Assembly: GCA_002869855.2 (NCBI GenBank)
Contig: NEWQ02000023.1
Location: 181,462-245,461, forward strand
DNA from: Nitrospira sp. CG24D
GTDB taxonomy: Bacteria; Nitrospirota; Nitrospiria; Nitrospirales; Nitrospiraceae
Direction: 5' to 3'
DNA: 64,000 bases
Notes under the pieces: generated by a model
Told to the model about the DNA's origin: nothing
What the model saw: the letters and a program-made list of their open reading frames with translations, nothing else
The model's database searches: none
Part shown: in pieces, positions 44,156 through 53,584 of the stretch
How the letters are laid out: every line of letters begins with the position of its first letter
Numbering within the stretch: the first letter of the stretch is position 1
Position numbers and translations under genes: made by a program

Positions 44156-45369
44156 GAACGTTTCCCCCTCGTGCCCTTCCGTGGCGCCAACCGGGAGTAC
44201 GCCACCCGCGCATCATCCATGACATCTTTCAACGGACGGCCGGTCCGAACGGCAATCTTCTGGCAATCGACATATTCCGGCGCCGCTTTTTCCCACCCGG
44301 CTCCGACCTCGCCAACTTTCATCCGCACCGATCCACCCGTCACTTTCACCGTCACAAACCGCCGCGGGAGCACCTGCCGGTCCAGTTCCTGAATCCGGAC
44401 ACCCAGCGCCGTGGTTTCCTGTAACACCACCTCCAACACCGCATCGGTATGTTCCCGCGACGCGAGACAACTCAGGATGACGCCGGGCCGGCTGCGCTTC
44501 ATAATGACGGGAATCAACGCCACATCGAGGGCTCCGACAGCGAACAGCTGCGCCATCACATGCTCGTAGGCTTGGGGGTTCAGATCGTCGAGATTCGTTT
44601 CGATCTGCACCACTCGATCAGTCGGCCGGCCGCTCGACGCTGTCTCGTCGGCCAGAAAGACCCGGAGCGCATTGGGCCACCCCTCAGGATCAGCGTCTCC
44701 TGCACCGTACCCGACCTGCGCAGACTCAAGCACGGGCATCGACCCGAACGAAGTAGCCAGCGTACGCAGCAGAGCCATCCCCGTCGGCGTCGCCAATTCA
44801 CAGCGCGGCCCTTCCGAATAGATGGGAATTCCCTTCGCAAGCGCGGCCACTGCCGGTCCGGGAACCGGGAGCAAACCATGAGCGGTCCGAATCGTCCCGG
44901 CCCCCACATTCACCGGAGAGGCTGTCACCTTCGTCACCCCCAGCAAATGACAGCCCAACACTCCCCCGACAACATCGATAAACGAATCGATGACGCCGAC
45001 TTCATGAAAATGGACATCACGCTTTGCAACTCGATGAGCCAGCCCTTCGGCCTCTGCGAGATGGTCGAACACCGTCCGGCTCTGCTCTTTCACCGCCGCC
45101 GGCAGCGTGCTGGCCGCAAGAATCTTCTGAATACGGGAGAGCGTAAGCGGACGATCGAATCCGCGCTGAATCACGACAGTGATCTTAGTCGCGTGCAGTG
45201 CGCCGCGGTGCACCTGCCGCTGTTCAAGACGATATCCGGTCAACTTCAGGCGCTTCAGTTCGGCACGCAGCCTGACCAGCGGGAGCCCGACATCGACCAG
45301 CGCACCGAGCACCATGTCACCGCTCACACCTGAAAAACAATCGAAATGCAACCGTCGTCCCACTGCCAC
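44152..45369 (-). CDS. larC: Nickel-pincer cofactor biosynthesis protein LarC
   Basis: 405 residues. LarC/DUF111 landmarks: LHFDCFSGVSGDMVLGALVD at the N terminus, HFHEVGVIDSFIDVVGG, RTAHGLLPVPGPAVAAL, ELATPTGMALLRTLA, and ETNLDDLNPQAYEHVMAQLF. In known systems LarC is a CTP-dependent enzyme that inserts nickel into the pincer cofactor. larB lies 0.7 kb away on the same strand, separated by an opposing gene. Neither larE nor a LarA racemase is in this window. ATG 45369 lacks a strong ribosome site. Confidence 0.93.
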   Translation of the reverse strand: MAVGRRLHFDCFSGVSGDMVLGALVDVGLPLVRLRAELKRLKLTGYRLEQRQVHRGALHATKITVVIQRGFDRPLTLSRIQKILAASTLPAAVKEQSRTVFDHLAEAEGLAHRVAKRDVHFHEVGVIDSFIDVVGGVLGCHLLGVTKVTASPVNVGAGTIRTAHGLLPVPGPAVAALAKGIPIYSEGPRCELATPTGMALLRTLATSFGSMPVLESAQVGYGAGDADPEGWPNALRVFLADETASSGRPTDRVVQIETNLDDLNPQAYEHVMAQLFAVGALDVALIPVIMKRSRPGVILSCLASREHTDAVLEVVLQETTALGVRIQELDRQVLPRRFVTVKVTGGSVRMKVGEVGAGWEKAAPEYVDCQKIAVRTGRPLKDVMDDARVAYSRLAPRKGTRGKRS

Positions 45370-45492
45370 TCCTATTTACGTGTTCAGAGCCTCTTCGTGA
45401 AAAGGCCGCTCATCTTACCCAAGGCGCCGCACAACGGCAATCGCTTCTGCTCTTTCATTGACAGCCCCTAGAGCCTATGTTATCCCCCGTAT

Positions 45493-46092
45493 ATGATAAA
45501 CAACTGTTCTGAGTCCGCCGCTTTCCGCTCACACACTTCCGGCAGCACGAGATCAGCATTGCGACACCGACAGGCACCCGGACGCGCAGGGAGACTCGCG
45601 ACCGCAGGCCTGATGCTGAGCTGCATCGTCGGCCTCGTCATGCTGGCGCCCCTCGACGGATTTGCCAAAACAAAGCCGCCGCGCGTCCCGCGCCCGGAAC
45701 CGGAGCTCAAAATCCTGGACTTACGCATCGCGCCGACACCCTATGAGGCAGGCAACGGGCCCTTGGAGTTCTCCGTGAACGTCCAGCTCCCGAAAGAGCT
45801 GAACGGCGCGACCGTCCTCGAAGTCTCTTCCCTGATCAGTTCCCCCTCGAAAACATCCTTGCGCTTTCTGACGCATCGCCAGGCACTTCAGCCGCAATCA
45901 ACCAAGCCCGGCGAAGCACGGACCACGCTCCCGATCCGCCTGTCCTGGGACGGGAAAGATCATCGGAAGCAACTGGCCGGTCCTGGAACCTATGCGTACG
46001 AAGTGCGCATCAAATTGTTGGCCAATGGCGAGAAAGGGCTGCGTACCATGATGGTGGCCTGGCCGAAACGCGGGGAACTGACCGTCAAGTAG
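45493..46092 (+). CDS. Exported protein of unknown function
   Basis: 199 residues. An N-terminal arginine-rich stretch precedes a hydrophobic segment (LATAGLMLSCIVGLVMLAPLDGFA) that looks like a signal peptide or anchor; a later start is possible. The mature part (ILDLRIAPTPYEAGNGPLEFSVNVQLPKELNGATVLEV, then GPGTYAYEVRIKLLA) looks like an immunoglobulin-type beta sandwich similar to FlgD-type extensions. Transcribed opposite to larB and larC, and overlapping the larB end by eight bases. Confidence 0.6.
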   Translation: MINNCSESAAFRSHTSGSTRSALRHRQAPGRAGRLATAGLMLSCIVGLVMLAPLDGFAKTKPPRVPRPEPELKILDLRIAPTPYEAGNGPLEFSVNVQLPKELNGATVLEVSSLISSPSKTSLRFLTHRQALQPQSTKPGEARTTLPIRLSWDGKDHRKQLAGPGTYAYEVRIKLLANGEKGLRTMMVAWPKRGELTVK

Positions 46093-46858
46093 CTGCCGGC
46101 AGACGAGCAGCGTTGCCCATCAGATTGATGCGATGGGCGAGACATCCCGCCCCGAATCCGTTATCGATATTCATCACCCCGACACCGGCCGCGCAGGAAT
46201 TCAGCATCGTGAGCAACGCGGCAAGACCACCGAAGCTTGCGCCGTAGCCCCGGCTCGTCGGCACCGCCACGACAGGGCAGTCGACCAATCCCCCGACAAC
46301 GCTTGGCAGCACACCATCCATCCCGGCGACCACAATCGCCACGCGCGCTTCGAACAATCGATCTTTCCGGCCTAATAGCCGATGCAATCCCGCAACGCCC
46401 ACATCATACAGCGTTTCGACATGGCTACCCATCACCTCCGCCGTCACTCGCGCCTCTTCTGCCACCGGCACGTCCGCGGTCCCGGCGGTCAGGACCAGAA
46501 TATGCCCTGCACGACGCACGGGCTTGCGGTCAATCGCTACGATGCGCGCATCGGCATGATAGCGGGCACGGCGATCAAGCTTCATGATGGCTTTGGCGAC
46601 TGCCGGGTCGGCACGGGTCGCCAGAAACGGCCCGCCTTTCTTGATCAGAGCGCGGGCAATAGCGACCGACTGTTTCGCCGTCTTGCCTTCGCACAACAGC
46701 ACTTCAGGGAATCCCTGACGGAGCGACCGATGATGATCCAGCGAGGCAAAGCCGAGATTTTCGAACGGCAGGCTGCGCAGCCGCTGGACAGCGCGTGCGA
46801 CGGTCACCCGACCGGCGCGCACATCCGTTAACAGCTGCTCAATCCCCTCCGGACTCAT
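46085..46858 (-). CDS. larB: Nickel-pincer cofactor biosynthesis protein LarB
   Basis: 257 residues: an N-terminal helical region then an AIR-carboxylase-like fold (VLTAGTADVPVAEEARVTAEVMG, VAGMDGVLPSVVGGLVDCPVVAVPTSRGYGASFGGLAALLTML). LarB carboxylates and hydrolyses nicotinic acid adenine dinucleotide in the first step of the pincer cofactor. Its ATG overlaps the gpsA stop as ATGA. Confidence 0.93.
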   Translation of the reverse strand: MSPEGIEQLLTDVRAGRVTVARAVQRLRSLPFENLGFASLDHHRSLRQGFPEVLLCEGKTAKQSVAIARALIKKGGPFLATRADPAVAKAIMKLDRRARYHADARIVAIDRKPVRRAGHILVLTAGTADVPVAEEARVTAEVMGSHVETLYDVGVAGLHRLLGRKDRLFEARVAIVVAGMDGVLPSVVGGLVDCPVVAVPTSRGYGASFGGLAALLTMLNSCAAGVGVMNIDNGFGAGCLAHRINLMGNAARLPAAT

Positions 46859-47874
46859 ATCCGTCCTTTCTCCGGCTTGGCATCCCGTTCCATGAGATCA
46901 CTCACCGCTTTCCGGCAAGATTTTCCTTCGAACAGCACGGCATTGATCTCCTGCGTGATCGGCATCTCGACCTGATGCCGCCGCGCGAGACCCAGCGCGG
47001 CCCGAGCCGTGCGGACTCCTTCCGCCACGGCCTGCATCCCCCCCAAAATGGCATCGAGAGATTCGCCCTGGCCCAAGCGCACCCCAACCGTATGGTTCCG
47101 ACTGAGCGAGCCGGTGCAGGTCAGTACCAGATCGCCGACACCGGAGAGCCCGTAGAGTGTTCGAGGATCGGCCCCCATAGCCGCGCCCAATCGCACGATC
47201 TCCGCGAGCCCGCGGGTAATCAGAGCCGCTCGCGCATTGTGACCCAGGTCTAACCCGTCGACCACTCCGGCGGCCAGCGCCATGACATTCTTTAACGCAC
47301 CGCCGAGTTGCAGTCCGATGAGATCGGTATCGGCATAGACCCGCAAAGCCGGTGTCATCAAGGCTGTCTGAAACCGCGCCACCAGCTGGGCGTCCCGCCC
47401 GGCCAGACAGACTGCTGTCGGCTTTCCGGCGCTGAGTTCACTGGCGAAGCTCGGCCCGGATAGCGCCATCAGATATTGCGCCATGGATTCCGGGAGCACC
47501 TCGTCCATGATCTGCGTCATCAGTTTTGAACTGTCCTCTTCCACCCCTTTGGTGGCGCTGATGAGCGGAATCGGATGCGGCAGGCAGGGGGCCATCTTTC
47601 GGAGCACCAGTCTCGTCACATGGGACGGGACCACAAACAGAATGCCGTCACGCTCCTCAATCGCCTCCGTCAAAGACGTGGTTGCGATCAACGTGCGAGG
47701 GAGAGAAACCGCAGGAAGAAACACTCGATTCTCGTGTGTCGTATTGATCGAATCGACCACCTCAGGTTCATGGGCCCAGAGGCGAATCTCCAGCCCCTTC
47801 TCCGCCAGGTGTTTGGCCAGAGCCGTCCCCCAAGCACCGGCGCCAATGACTCCGAGTGATCTGATCTCCTGCAT
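46855..47874 (-). CDS. gpsA: Glycerol-3-phosphate dehydrogenase [NAD(P)+]
   Basis: 339 residues. NAD-binding GVIGAGAWGTALAKHLAEKG at the N terminus, catalytic Lys in QLGGALKNVMALAAGVVDGL, and NARAALITRGLAEIVRLG. It reduces dihydroxyacetone phosphate to sn-glycerol 3-phosphate for phospholipid synthesis. It has its own strong promoter and leads a two-gene operon with larB. Confidence 0.96.
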   Translation of the reverse strand: MQEIRSLGVIGAGAWGTALAKHLAEKGLEIRLWAHEPEVVDSINTTHENRVFLPAVSLPRTLIATTSLTEAIEERDGILFVVPSHVTRLVLRKMAPCLPHPIPLISATKGVEEDSSKLMTQIMDEVLPESMAQYLMALSGPSFASELSAGKPTAVCLAGRDAQLVARFQTALMTPALRVYADTDLIGLQLGGALKNVMALAAGVVDGLDLGHNARAALITRGLAEIVRLGAAMGADPRTLYGLSGVGDLVLTCTGSLSRNHTVGVRLGQGESLDAILGGMQAVAEGVRTARAALGLARRHQVEMPITQEINAVLFEGKSCRKAVSDLMERDAKPEKGRI

Positions 47875-47935
47875 TCCGGATCGATCCTATGCTGAAAATG
47901 GAAGCGACTGCAGACCGTACAACCAAGCGGCGCGG

Positions 47936-47964
47936 ATTATAGGAAGCCCCTGGCTAGGAGTCAA
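47936..47964 (-). promoter_or_regulatory. Promoter of gpsA-larB
   Basis: Minus strand: TTGACT (47964-47959), 17-base spacer, perfect TATAAT (47941-47936); transcription start expected near 47929, a leader of about 55 bases before gpsA. Confidence 0.7.
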
Positions 47965-48136
47965 CGAACGGAACGGCGCTCTCGGAACTGTCAAGCCAGG
48001 AGCAGTGGAACGTCAAAACTCCGGGCGACGATGGCACATGCCTTGCTCTCTCTGTGAACGATTTCGAGAAAACCCTTCGCGGGAAGACCCTAGAGACATA
48101 GGATAGAAGACAAGCAGACGTAGCCGGAGGAAGCCC

Positions 48137-48868
48137 ATGACGCAACGAATGTATACGAAACCTACCTGGGGAGGAGCCCTATTGGCGGGCCTCTTGTCCT
48201 TTCTTATTGCCACGCCCTACGCGTATCCTGAGGCCTACATCGGGGGACAGATCGGAACCACACTCGCAGGCAACACACTCAAGGGTGTCGAGCTGACAGA
48301 CTTCTCGCCGCCAGGAACTATGTCCGACCGGGAGCTGGCAAAGTCGGCGCTCCTCGGGGTAAAGGTGGGCTACTATTTCCCGCGGGTTCGCTGGTTTGGT
48401 ATCGAGGCGGAGTTTTTCCAGACCACTCCGCATATCAAACAGCAGAACACCCGAATCACAATCCCCAACGGCGCCACACTCAAAGATTTCGGCCCAGTCG
48501 CGGGAGGAACCGTGGAAGGCACGCTTTCCGGAGACCATTTTCGAGTTCGCGCGTTTGTTCCGATCAATCTTATGTTTCGCTACCATAAGACCAGATTGCA
48601 ACCCTATCTCGGGATCGGGATGGGCGTCTTTATGGCCAACATCACGACGACGGCGACGGGATTCGAAGGCTCCCAGAGTTCAACGAGCATCGGGTTCAAC
48701 ACAAAAGCCGGCCTCGAATATTACATTACCCGGCACCTCAGTGCGTTCGGCGAGTGGAAACATAGCAGGGCCAGTTTCAACTTTGATGGGAATAGCACCG
48801 GCGGATTCGGATTCAAAGCTGACTATAATCCACACTTCATCGCGTTCGGTCTCAACTACCACTTCTAG
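48137..48868 (+). CDS. Outer-membrane beta-barrel protein
   Basis: 243 residues with signal peptide (GALLAGLLSFLIATPYAYPEA) and a barrel of eight or so strands typical of the OmpA/OmpW-type fold: AYIGGQIGTTLAG, VGYYFPRVRWFGIEAEFFQTTP, FVPINLMFRYHKTRLQPYLGIGMGVF, AGLEYYITRHLSAFGEWKHSRA, and the terminal PHFIAFGLNYHF ending in Phe. Function unknown. CCGGAGGAAGCCC precedes the ATG. Confidence 0.82.
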   Translation: MTQRMYTKPTWGGALLAGLLSFLIATPYAYPEAYIGGQIGTTLAGNTLKGVELTDFSPPGTMSDRELAKSALLGVKVGYYFPRVRWFGIEAEFFQTTPHIKQQNTRITIPNGATLKDFGPVAGGTVEGTLSGDHFRVRAFVPINLMFRYHKTRLQPYLGIGMGVFMANITTTATGFEGSQSSTSIGFNTKAGLEYYITRHLSAFGEWKHSRASFNFDGNSTGGFGFKADYNPHFIAFGLNYHF

Positions 48869-48994
48869 GCCGTCGCCGCGCTGTCATGGAACGACAACGC
48901 GGCACATACCTTCGCCACACACATACGATACTATTTCCCGCTCCCGTAAATACTCTGTTTCACCGGTTTACGTGGGGCGCAGTTTCGCCGTAGT

Positions 48995-49375
48995 ATGCAG
49001 TTTATGCAGACCTGTCCAAGCTGTCACCAGTCACTGCCGGAGATCAATCGCTTCTGTACCCAGTGCGGACAACGGCTCGCGGTGACCGCATCACCCTCAC
49101 CGGCCTCGGCCTCGGCCCCGCCACCTCAGCCGACAACCCCGGAGCAATTGAACCTGAATATCCTCTATGGCATGGTGGGCACGTTGATCCTCGCCGTCTT
49201 GCTCCCTCCCTGGGAAACCCCGCCAAGTCAGCCTCCGGAATTCCTCGGCTTTCACAGCGTCCTCTCCCCGCCCACCCCAGAGGCGATCATCAGCCGCATG
49301 TTGCTCACCATCGAGCTGACTACCGTGACGATTGCGGGCCTCTACGCCGCCTTCTTTTTTCGGCGACGACCGTAA
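48995..49375 (+). CDS. Zinc-ribbon membrane protein
   Basis: 126 residues; ATG 49007 is an alternative start. An N-terminal zinc ribbon (CPSCHQSLPEINRFCTQCGQRL), a Ser/Pro/Ala-rich linker, and two hydrophobic helices (NILYGMVGTLILAVLLPPW and LLTIELTTVTIAGLYAAFFFRRRP). No specific function can be given. Confidence 0.65.
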   Translation: MQFMQTCPSCHQSLPEINRFCTQCGQRLAVTASPSPASASAPPPQPTTPEQLNLNILYGMVGTLILAVLLPPWETPPSQPPEFLGFHSVLSPPTPEAIISRMLLTIELTTVTIAGLYAAFFFRRRP

Positions 49376-49642
49376 GTCCAACGTCGACTGACATGTATGA
49401 CTCATCGAATGGAGCTGCGAGTCATCGGCTGCTCAAAATGTCCCGATAACTAGGCCGCAGGTGAGTGAAAACCGGAAGCGTGACCATCTCACCCGCCCAC
49501 CCCTCGCTGCTAGTGCAGTTTCTCCCCGGTGGGGTACGTTGAGGATTGTCACGAGACGAGAACGACGCTTGGGAACTGGCGCGTCTTGGCGCGCCTGGGT
49601 TGGGCGGGTGAGAACATAGGCATTTTCAGCAGCTTGCGACGC

Positions 49643-50443
49643 TCAGTCGAGCGCGAGCGTCAAGCATTTGGCCGACCCGCCGGACTTCATGAATTCGTCC
49701 AGCGGCAGAGGGTGAGTTCGATATCCACGGGACTGGAGCTGCCGTTCCGTCTCGGGACATCCGGCGGGCAACACCACATGTTTTCCCACGCACACCGCAT
49801 TACACGCGAACCGGAGGGCTTCGCTTTCTGGAACGACGAGCCGAGACCCTTCAGGCACCCGCTCCGTGATGACCTCCTGCCCATCCGTATCGAACGCAGC
49901 CGGAAAGTAGAGCAGCTCGCCACCGGACAGGGAACAGAAGCACGTATCGAGATGGTAGAAACGTCCATCGACGAGTTCCAGGGGAATGATCTCACGCGTG
50001 AAGACGTCGCTGAGCAGCGGGAACACCCGTATATCCGATCGCTGGCGATAGCCTCCGAACCAGCAATCGGAAAACCCCAGCAGGTCCCCGGCACCTTCGA
50101 AAAAGAACTCGGGCTCCAATGTCACCACGTCATAGCCGGCGCTACGAAACCAATCCTCGAAGTAGGCTTCCTCCCGTTGGCGCTCGGGATAGCGAAACCG
50201 GCTGACGACCGCCCGCCGGCCGACAACCACACCGGCATTGGCGGTAAACACCAGATCCGGCAACCCCGGCACCGGGCGCATCCGCTCCAGTACCGCTCCA
50301 ACTTCCCGCTCGAGAACATGCATGAGACCGTGCCACTGCCTGACGGCACTGACATGATCGACCGTGTTTGAACGCCGCATCCAGGGATTGATCTCATACT
50401 CAATGTCGAAATAGTCCGGAGGACAGATCAACAGCCGGCTCAC
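49643..50443 (-). CDS. Arginine dihydrolase-type amidinotransferase-fold protein (ArgZ/AgrE N-domain-like)
   Basis: 266 residues with the guanidine-modifying fold: Asn69 in VFTANAG, Glu116 and Asp120 in FEGAGD, His164 in FYHLDT, and nucleophile Cys260 in GGSAKCL. The Asn in place of a catalytic Asp in VFTANAG is the pattern of cyanobacterial arginine dihydrolases (ArgZ/AgrE), which turn arginine into ornithine, two ammonia and CO2, rather than of arginine deiminases or DDAH. It overlaps the next gene upstream, the cyclodeaminase-like partner, by four bases. Confidence 0.72.
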   Translation of the reverse strand: MSRLLICPPDYFDIEYEINPWMRRSNTVDHVSAVRQWHGLMHVLEREVGAVLERMRPVPGLPDLVFTANAGVVVGRRAVVSRFRYPERQREEAYFEDWFRSAGYDVVTLEPEFFFEGAGDLLGFSDCWFGGYRQRSDIRVFPLLSDVFTREIIPLELVDGRFYHLDTCFCSLSGGELLYFPAAFDTDGQEVITERVPEGSRLVVPESEALRFACNAVCVGKHVVLPAGCPETERQLQSRGYRTHPLPLDEFMKSGGSAKCLTLALD

Positions 50444-51684
50444 ATAGACCTCCCGAGCTGCCTGGCCAGTTCGTTGAGAAAGGAGGCCGCATCCATCACC
50501 AGACCGACGGCCTGAAAACTGCCTCGATCGGCAAGCTTCGTGGGAACCGACGCATTGATGTCGACACAGACTGTCGGCACCGCGGCAGGTAACAGATTAC
50601 CGGTAGCCACCGCATGCAGCGTGGAGGCGACCAGGAGCGCCAGCCCGACCCCCGGAATGGCCTCACGCATGGCCGCCTGCGCTTGCATGGAATCCGTGAT
50701 CACACCGGGCAACGGCCCGTCATCTCTGATTGTGCCCGCCATCACCACCTGAATCCCGTCCCTGATACAGGCCGCCATGATGCCGCGCTTGATCACGCCG
50801 GATTCGACGGCAGCCCGAATGCTGCCAATAGCTCGAATCCGGTTGATGGTTCGCAGATGATGCGCATGCCCGTGCGGAACCGCATGCCCGATAGTCAACG
50901 CGTAGCCTAACGAGGTTCCGTACAGATCGGCCTCCATATCATGAGCGGCCAAGGCATTGCCGCAGAACAAAACATGGATGAACCCTTCCTCGATCAACCA
51001 GGTCAGCGCATCCCGGCCGCCGGCATGGATGATCGCGGGTCCTCCGGCCAGCAGTACCTTGGCTTGCCCGCTTCCCCCTCGCCGTTCATCGCGAAGCAGG
51101 CGCATTCGCCGGGCCACGTCGGCAATGACATGGCTATGGGGACGCTCGGCGGAGACCGTGGACTCCATAAAGGCAAAGACATCGCGCTCACGGGGACGCT
51201 GCAGCGGAATGACACGCACTCCGGCCTGCCCGGTCACTATCAGATCTCCCTTACGGACATCAGCCATCGGGACTGTTCGGGCGGTCATGCGCTGCAGATC
51301 TACGGTAATGCCTAGGTCCATCTCGACCCTTTGGACATCGACCCAGGTGGCGTTCAGGCGAACTTCGGTCAGCAGATGTGTGGTGGAATAGAATTCGTCA
51401 GGGAACACGCCGTCGGCAGGTGCCGGCTGCACGACGCAGTCGTACTCGCGCTCGACCACGGCGCCGTGCGGTTGAATCGCGCGCAGAATATGGTTCAGCG
51501 TTGCAAGCGTCGGAGCCCGTACGATGATCCGCGCATACGACTGATCCTCCCTGGTGCGGCCGATCTCGACCTGATCTAGGTCAAACGAGCCTCCCATCAT
51601 CAGAATCAGATCCAGGGCCTTCGCTAGGATCAGTGAATCGATAATGTGGCCACGCAGAACGATCGTTTCTTGAGCCGTCGTCAT
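50440..51684 (-). CDS. LOR/SDH-type ornithine cyclodeaminase-like protein (TIGR00300 family)
   Basis: 414 residues. The N-terminal LOR/SDH domain (VLRGHIIDSLILAKALDLILMMGGSFDLDQVEIG, ARIIVRAP) is followed by a Rossmann-like part (VLLAGGPAIIHAGGRDALTWLIEEGFIHVLFCGNALAAHDMEADLYGTSLGY). The family forms the C-terminal half of cyanobacterial AgrE and the archaeal ornithine cyclodeaminase group, converting ornithine to proline plus ammonia. First gene of a two-gene operon with the dihydrolase-like gene, ATGA overlap. Confidence 0.78.
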   Translation of the reverse strand: MTTAQETIVLRGHIIDSLILAKALDLILMMGGSFDLDQVEIGRTREDQSYARIIVRAPTLATLNHILRAIQPHGAVVEREYDCVVQPAPADGVFPDEFYSTTHLLTEVRLNATWVDVQRVEMDLGITVDLQRMTARTVPMADVRKGDLIVTGQAGVRVIPLQRPRERDVFAFMESTVSAERPHSHVIADVARRMRLLRDERRGGSGQAKVLLAGGPAIIHAGGRDALTWLIEEGFIHVLFCGNALAAHDMEADLYGTSLGYALTIGHAVPHGHAHHLRTINRIRAIGSIRAAVESGVIKRGIMAACIRDGIQVVMAGTIRDDGPLPGVITDSMQAQAAMREAIPGVGLALLVASTLHAVATGNLLPAAVPTVCVDINASVPTKLADRGSFQAVGLVMDAASFLNELARQLGRSM

Positions 51685-51781
51685 CCAACGCTCCCCGCTG
51701 CCATGTCACAATTCTACCACTCTCCGGATCTGAATCGGCAGGGGAGACGGGAGGGGTCGAGGAAGGATCGGCACGAGTCGT

Positions 51782-52825
51782 TCAAACCCCGGCGGGCGGT
51801 TTCATGACCTCTCGCAAGACACTCGTCGCATAGGCTCCGGGGGGCAGTGCGAACGTGAGCGTGAGCGCTGTCCCGTCAAGCGACCAGTCCAATTCAGCCA
51901 GAGGAACACGCAGGGCCCGTCGTTCACCGCGAAAGCCACAGGCTTTGGCCGCCGCGACCAATGCCTCCTGCGTCGTGCCGGCCTCAGCCACGACCGCTTG
52001 TTCAATCAAACCCGGCTCTCCTTCGGCCCAGGACACGCGTGAGCCGAATAAGATGCCCGTCGGGCTGATCTCGAAACAATCGGCGCGGATCTGTTCTTTC
52101 TCCGCATCCTCGACTAAAAAACAGGCGCCATTCTGCGACTTCATCGCCCAGTCGCCGACGAATATCCGATCGATCCGATCGATGCGTCGGGCCAGGATGC
52201 GATTGAACAAATAGGATTGGTAGCTGTTCAGGTACCACATCCGCTTGGTCCGGCTCATCTTGTCGCGTCGACGGGCATCATTCAAAAGGGCGGCGCCGAC
52301 TTCATGGTTGTCGCCGCTTTTCCCCTGCCGTTGAGGACCGAAGTAATTCGGCACACCACGACGGCTGAGTTCGGCAAGGATGGCCGGCACTGATTCTGCC
52401 GCATGCGACGCCACCTCACGAACCACCAGGCGAAACCGGTTCCCCGCATGATGGCCCGTCCGTAGACGGTTGCGGTGCCGTCCCAGCACCTCCACCTTCA
52501 GCAGCTGTTCGTCGATCGCCAGCCGGGAGATCCGGTCTTGATCGATGCCTTGGACCGAGACCATTTGGGTCGTCACGGCGCGCGCATCTTTCAATCCCGC
52601 CACACCGATCGCCTGCGCTTTCACACCCAAGACCGACGAAAAGTTCTTCACCAGATCCGGCGTCGATAGTCCGCGCTTGGTCACGCTCAGATATAGATGC
52701 TCGCCGTCCCCGCAAGGGAGATACAACGGACGTTCGTCGACCTGAAAATCTTCGTGACTTACACGCATCACCCCGCCGATGCCGGGGATTGAGGCGGTGA
52801 GAAACGGCTCAGCTTGAGTGTTCAC
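51782..52825 (-). CDS. truD: tRNA pseudouridine(13) synthase TruD
   Basis: 347 residues. TruD hallmarks: VSHEDFQVDERPLYLPCGDGEHLYLSVTKRGLSTPDL, catalytic Asp in GVAGLKDARAVTTQ, GNRFRLVVRE, VPNYFGPQRQG and the closing LTFALPPGAYATSVLREVMK. It makes pseudouridine at position 13 of tRNA-Glu. A single gene, divergent from the EF-hand protein. Confidence 0.95.
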   Translation of the reverse strand: MNTQAEPFLTASIPGIGGVMRVSHEDFQVDERPLYLPCGDGEHLYLSVTKRGLSTPDLVKNFSSVLGVKAQAIGVAGLKDARAVTTQMVSVQGIDQDRISRLAIDEQLLKVEVLGRHRNRLRTGHHAGNRFRLVVREVASHAAESVPAILAELSRRGVPNYFGPQRQGKSGDNHEVGAALLNDARRRDKMSRTKRMWYLNSYQSYLFNRILARRIDRIDRIFVGDWAMKSQNGACFLVEDAEKEQIRADCFEISPTGILFGSRVSWAEGEPGLIEQAVVAEAGTTQEALVAAAKACGFRGERRALRVPLAELDWSLDGTALTLTFALPPGAYATSVLREVMKPPAGV

Positions 52826-52906
52826 TCTTCACCATCCGATGGTTGCGTCATGTGCAAATCTCTACACTTGCTTCGGGGATGACCAAGGCCCATGGTATAT
52901 TGAATT

Positions 52907-53584
52907 ATGTCGAAGCGCATACAGCCAATCCTGCCCGATCATACCGGAAACATTCCGGCGATGCCGCTGCTCATTGCGGTCGCCTGTGCATGTCTGGCAA
53001 GTCTATGTCCGCTTTCTGTATTAGCCGATCCTGATCGGCCGGGGAAACAACCCGACGTCTTCCGACAGTTCACGCAACATATTCAACAGCAAATCGAGTT
53101 GGACAAGACGGCCTTCGCACAGGCCAGTGGCTGCACCAACTGGTTCTATCATCAAAACAAGCAGCCCTCGGCGCCTCCGATTGCCCAACCCATCCGCTTG
53201 GATCTGGTCCTCCAGCCTCCCAGCAAGGAGGAGTGCCTGCGGACCTATCCCGGCGGGCTGGAGTCCGTCCGCCAGGATTTTCACCGCACGCAAACATCGC
53301 TGTCCGTCAGCCTGACTTTCTATGAATATGCCCTGGTGGGCGACCGCAATGACGATGGCCGCTACAGCCGTGAGGAATTACAAGATATCTTCCCGGCATT
53401 GGCCCTCACGTTCGATCCCAGCCGTTCCCCCGGCGCCCAGGCCGCCTCACTCGCCGGGCGCTTCGATGACTGGTATCGCATGCGAAATCTGGAACACCTG
53501 ATGACCGGCATGGCCCAACTCTACGAAAAAGGCTATCGGGTCTCACCGGCCGACCGGGCCGAACTTGACCGAGTCACCAAATGA
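52907..53584 (+). CDS. Exported protein with an EF-hand loop
   Basis: 225 residues. Signal sequence AMPLLIAVACACLASLCPLSVLADP; ATG 52961 (MPLLIAV) is an equally good start. A calcium-binding EF-hand-like loop is seen in GDRNDDGRYSREELQDIF (D-x-N-x-D-G-x-x-S-x-x-E). Only one loop is present. The stop overlaps the ATG of the metallophosphoesterase gene, so the two are translationally coupled. Confidence 0.68.
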   Translation: MSKRIQPILPDHTGNIPAMPLLIAVACACLASLCPLSVLADPDRPGKQPDVFRQFTQHIQQQIELDKTAFAQASGCTNWFYHQNKQPSAPPIAQPIRLDLVLQPPSKEECLRTYPGGLESVRQDFHRTQTSLSVSLTFYEYALVGDRNDDGRYSREELQDIFPALALTFDPSRSPGAQAASLAGRFDDWYRMRNLEHLMTGMAQLYEKGYRVSPADRAELDRVTK

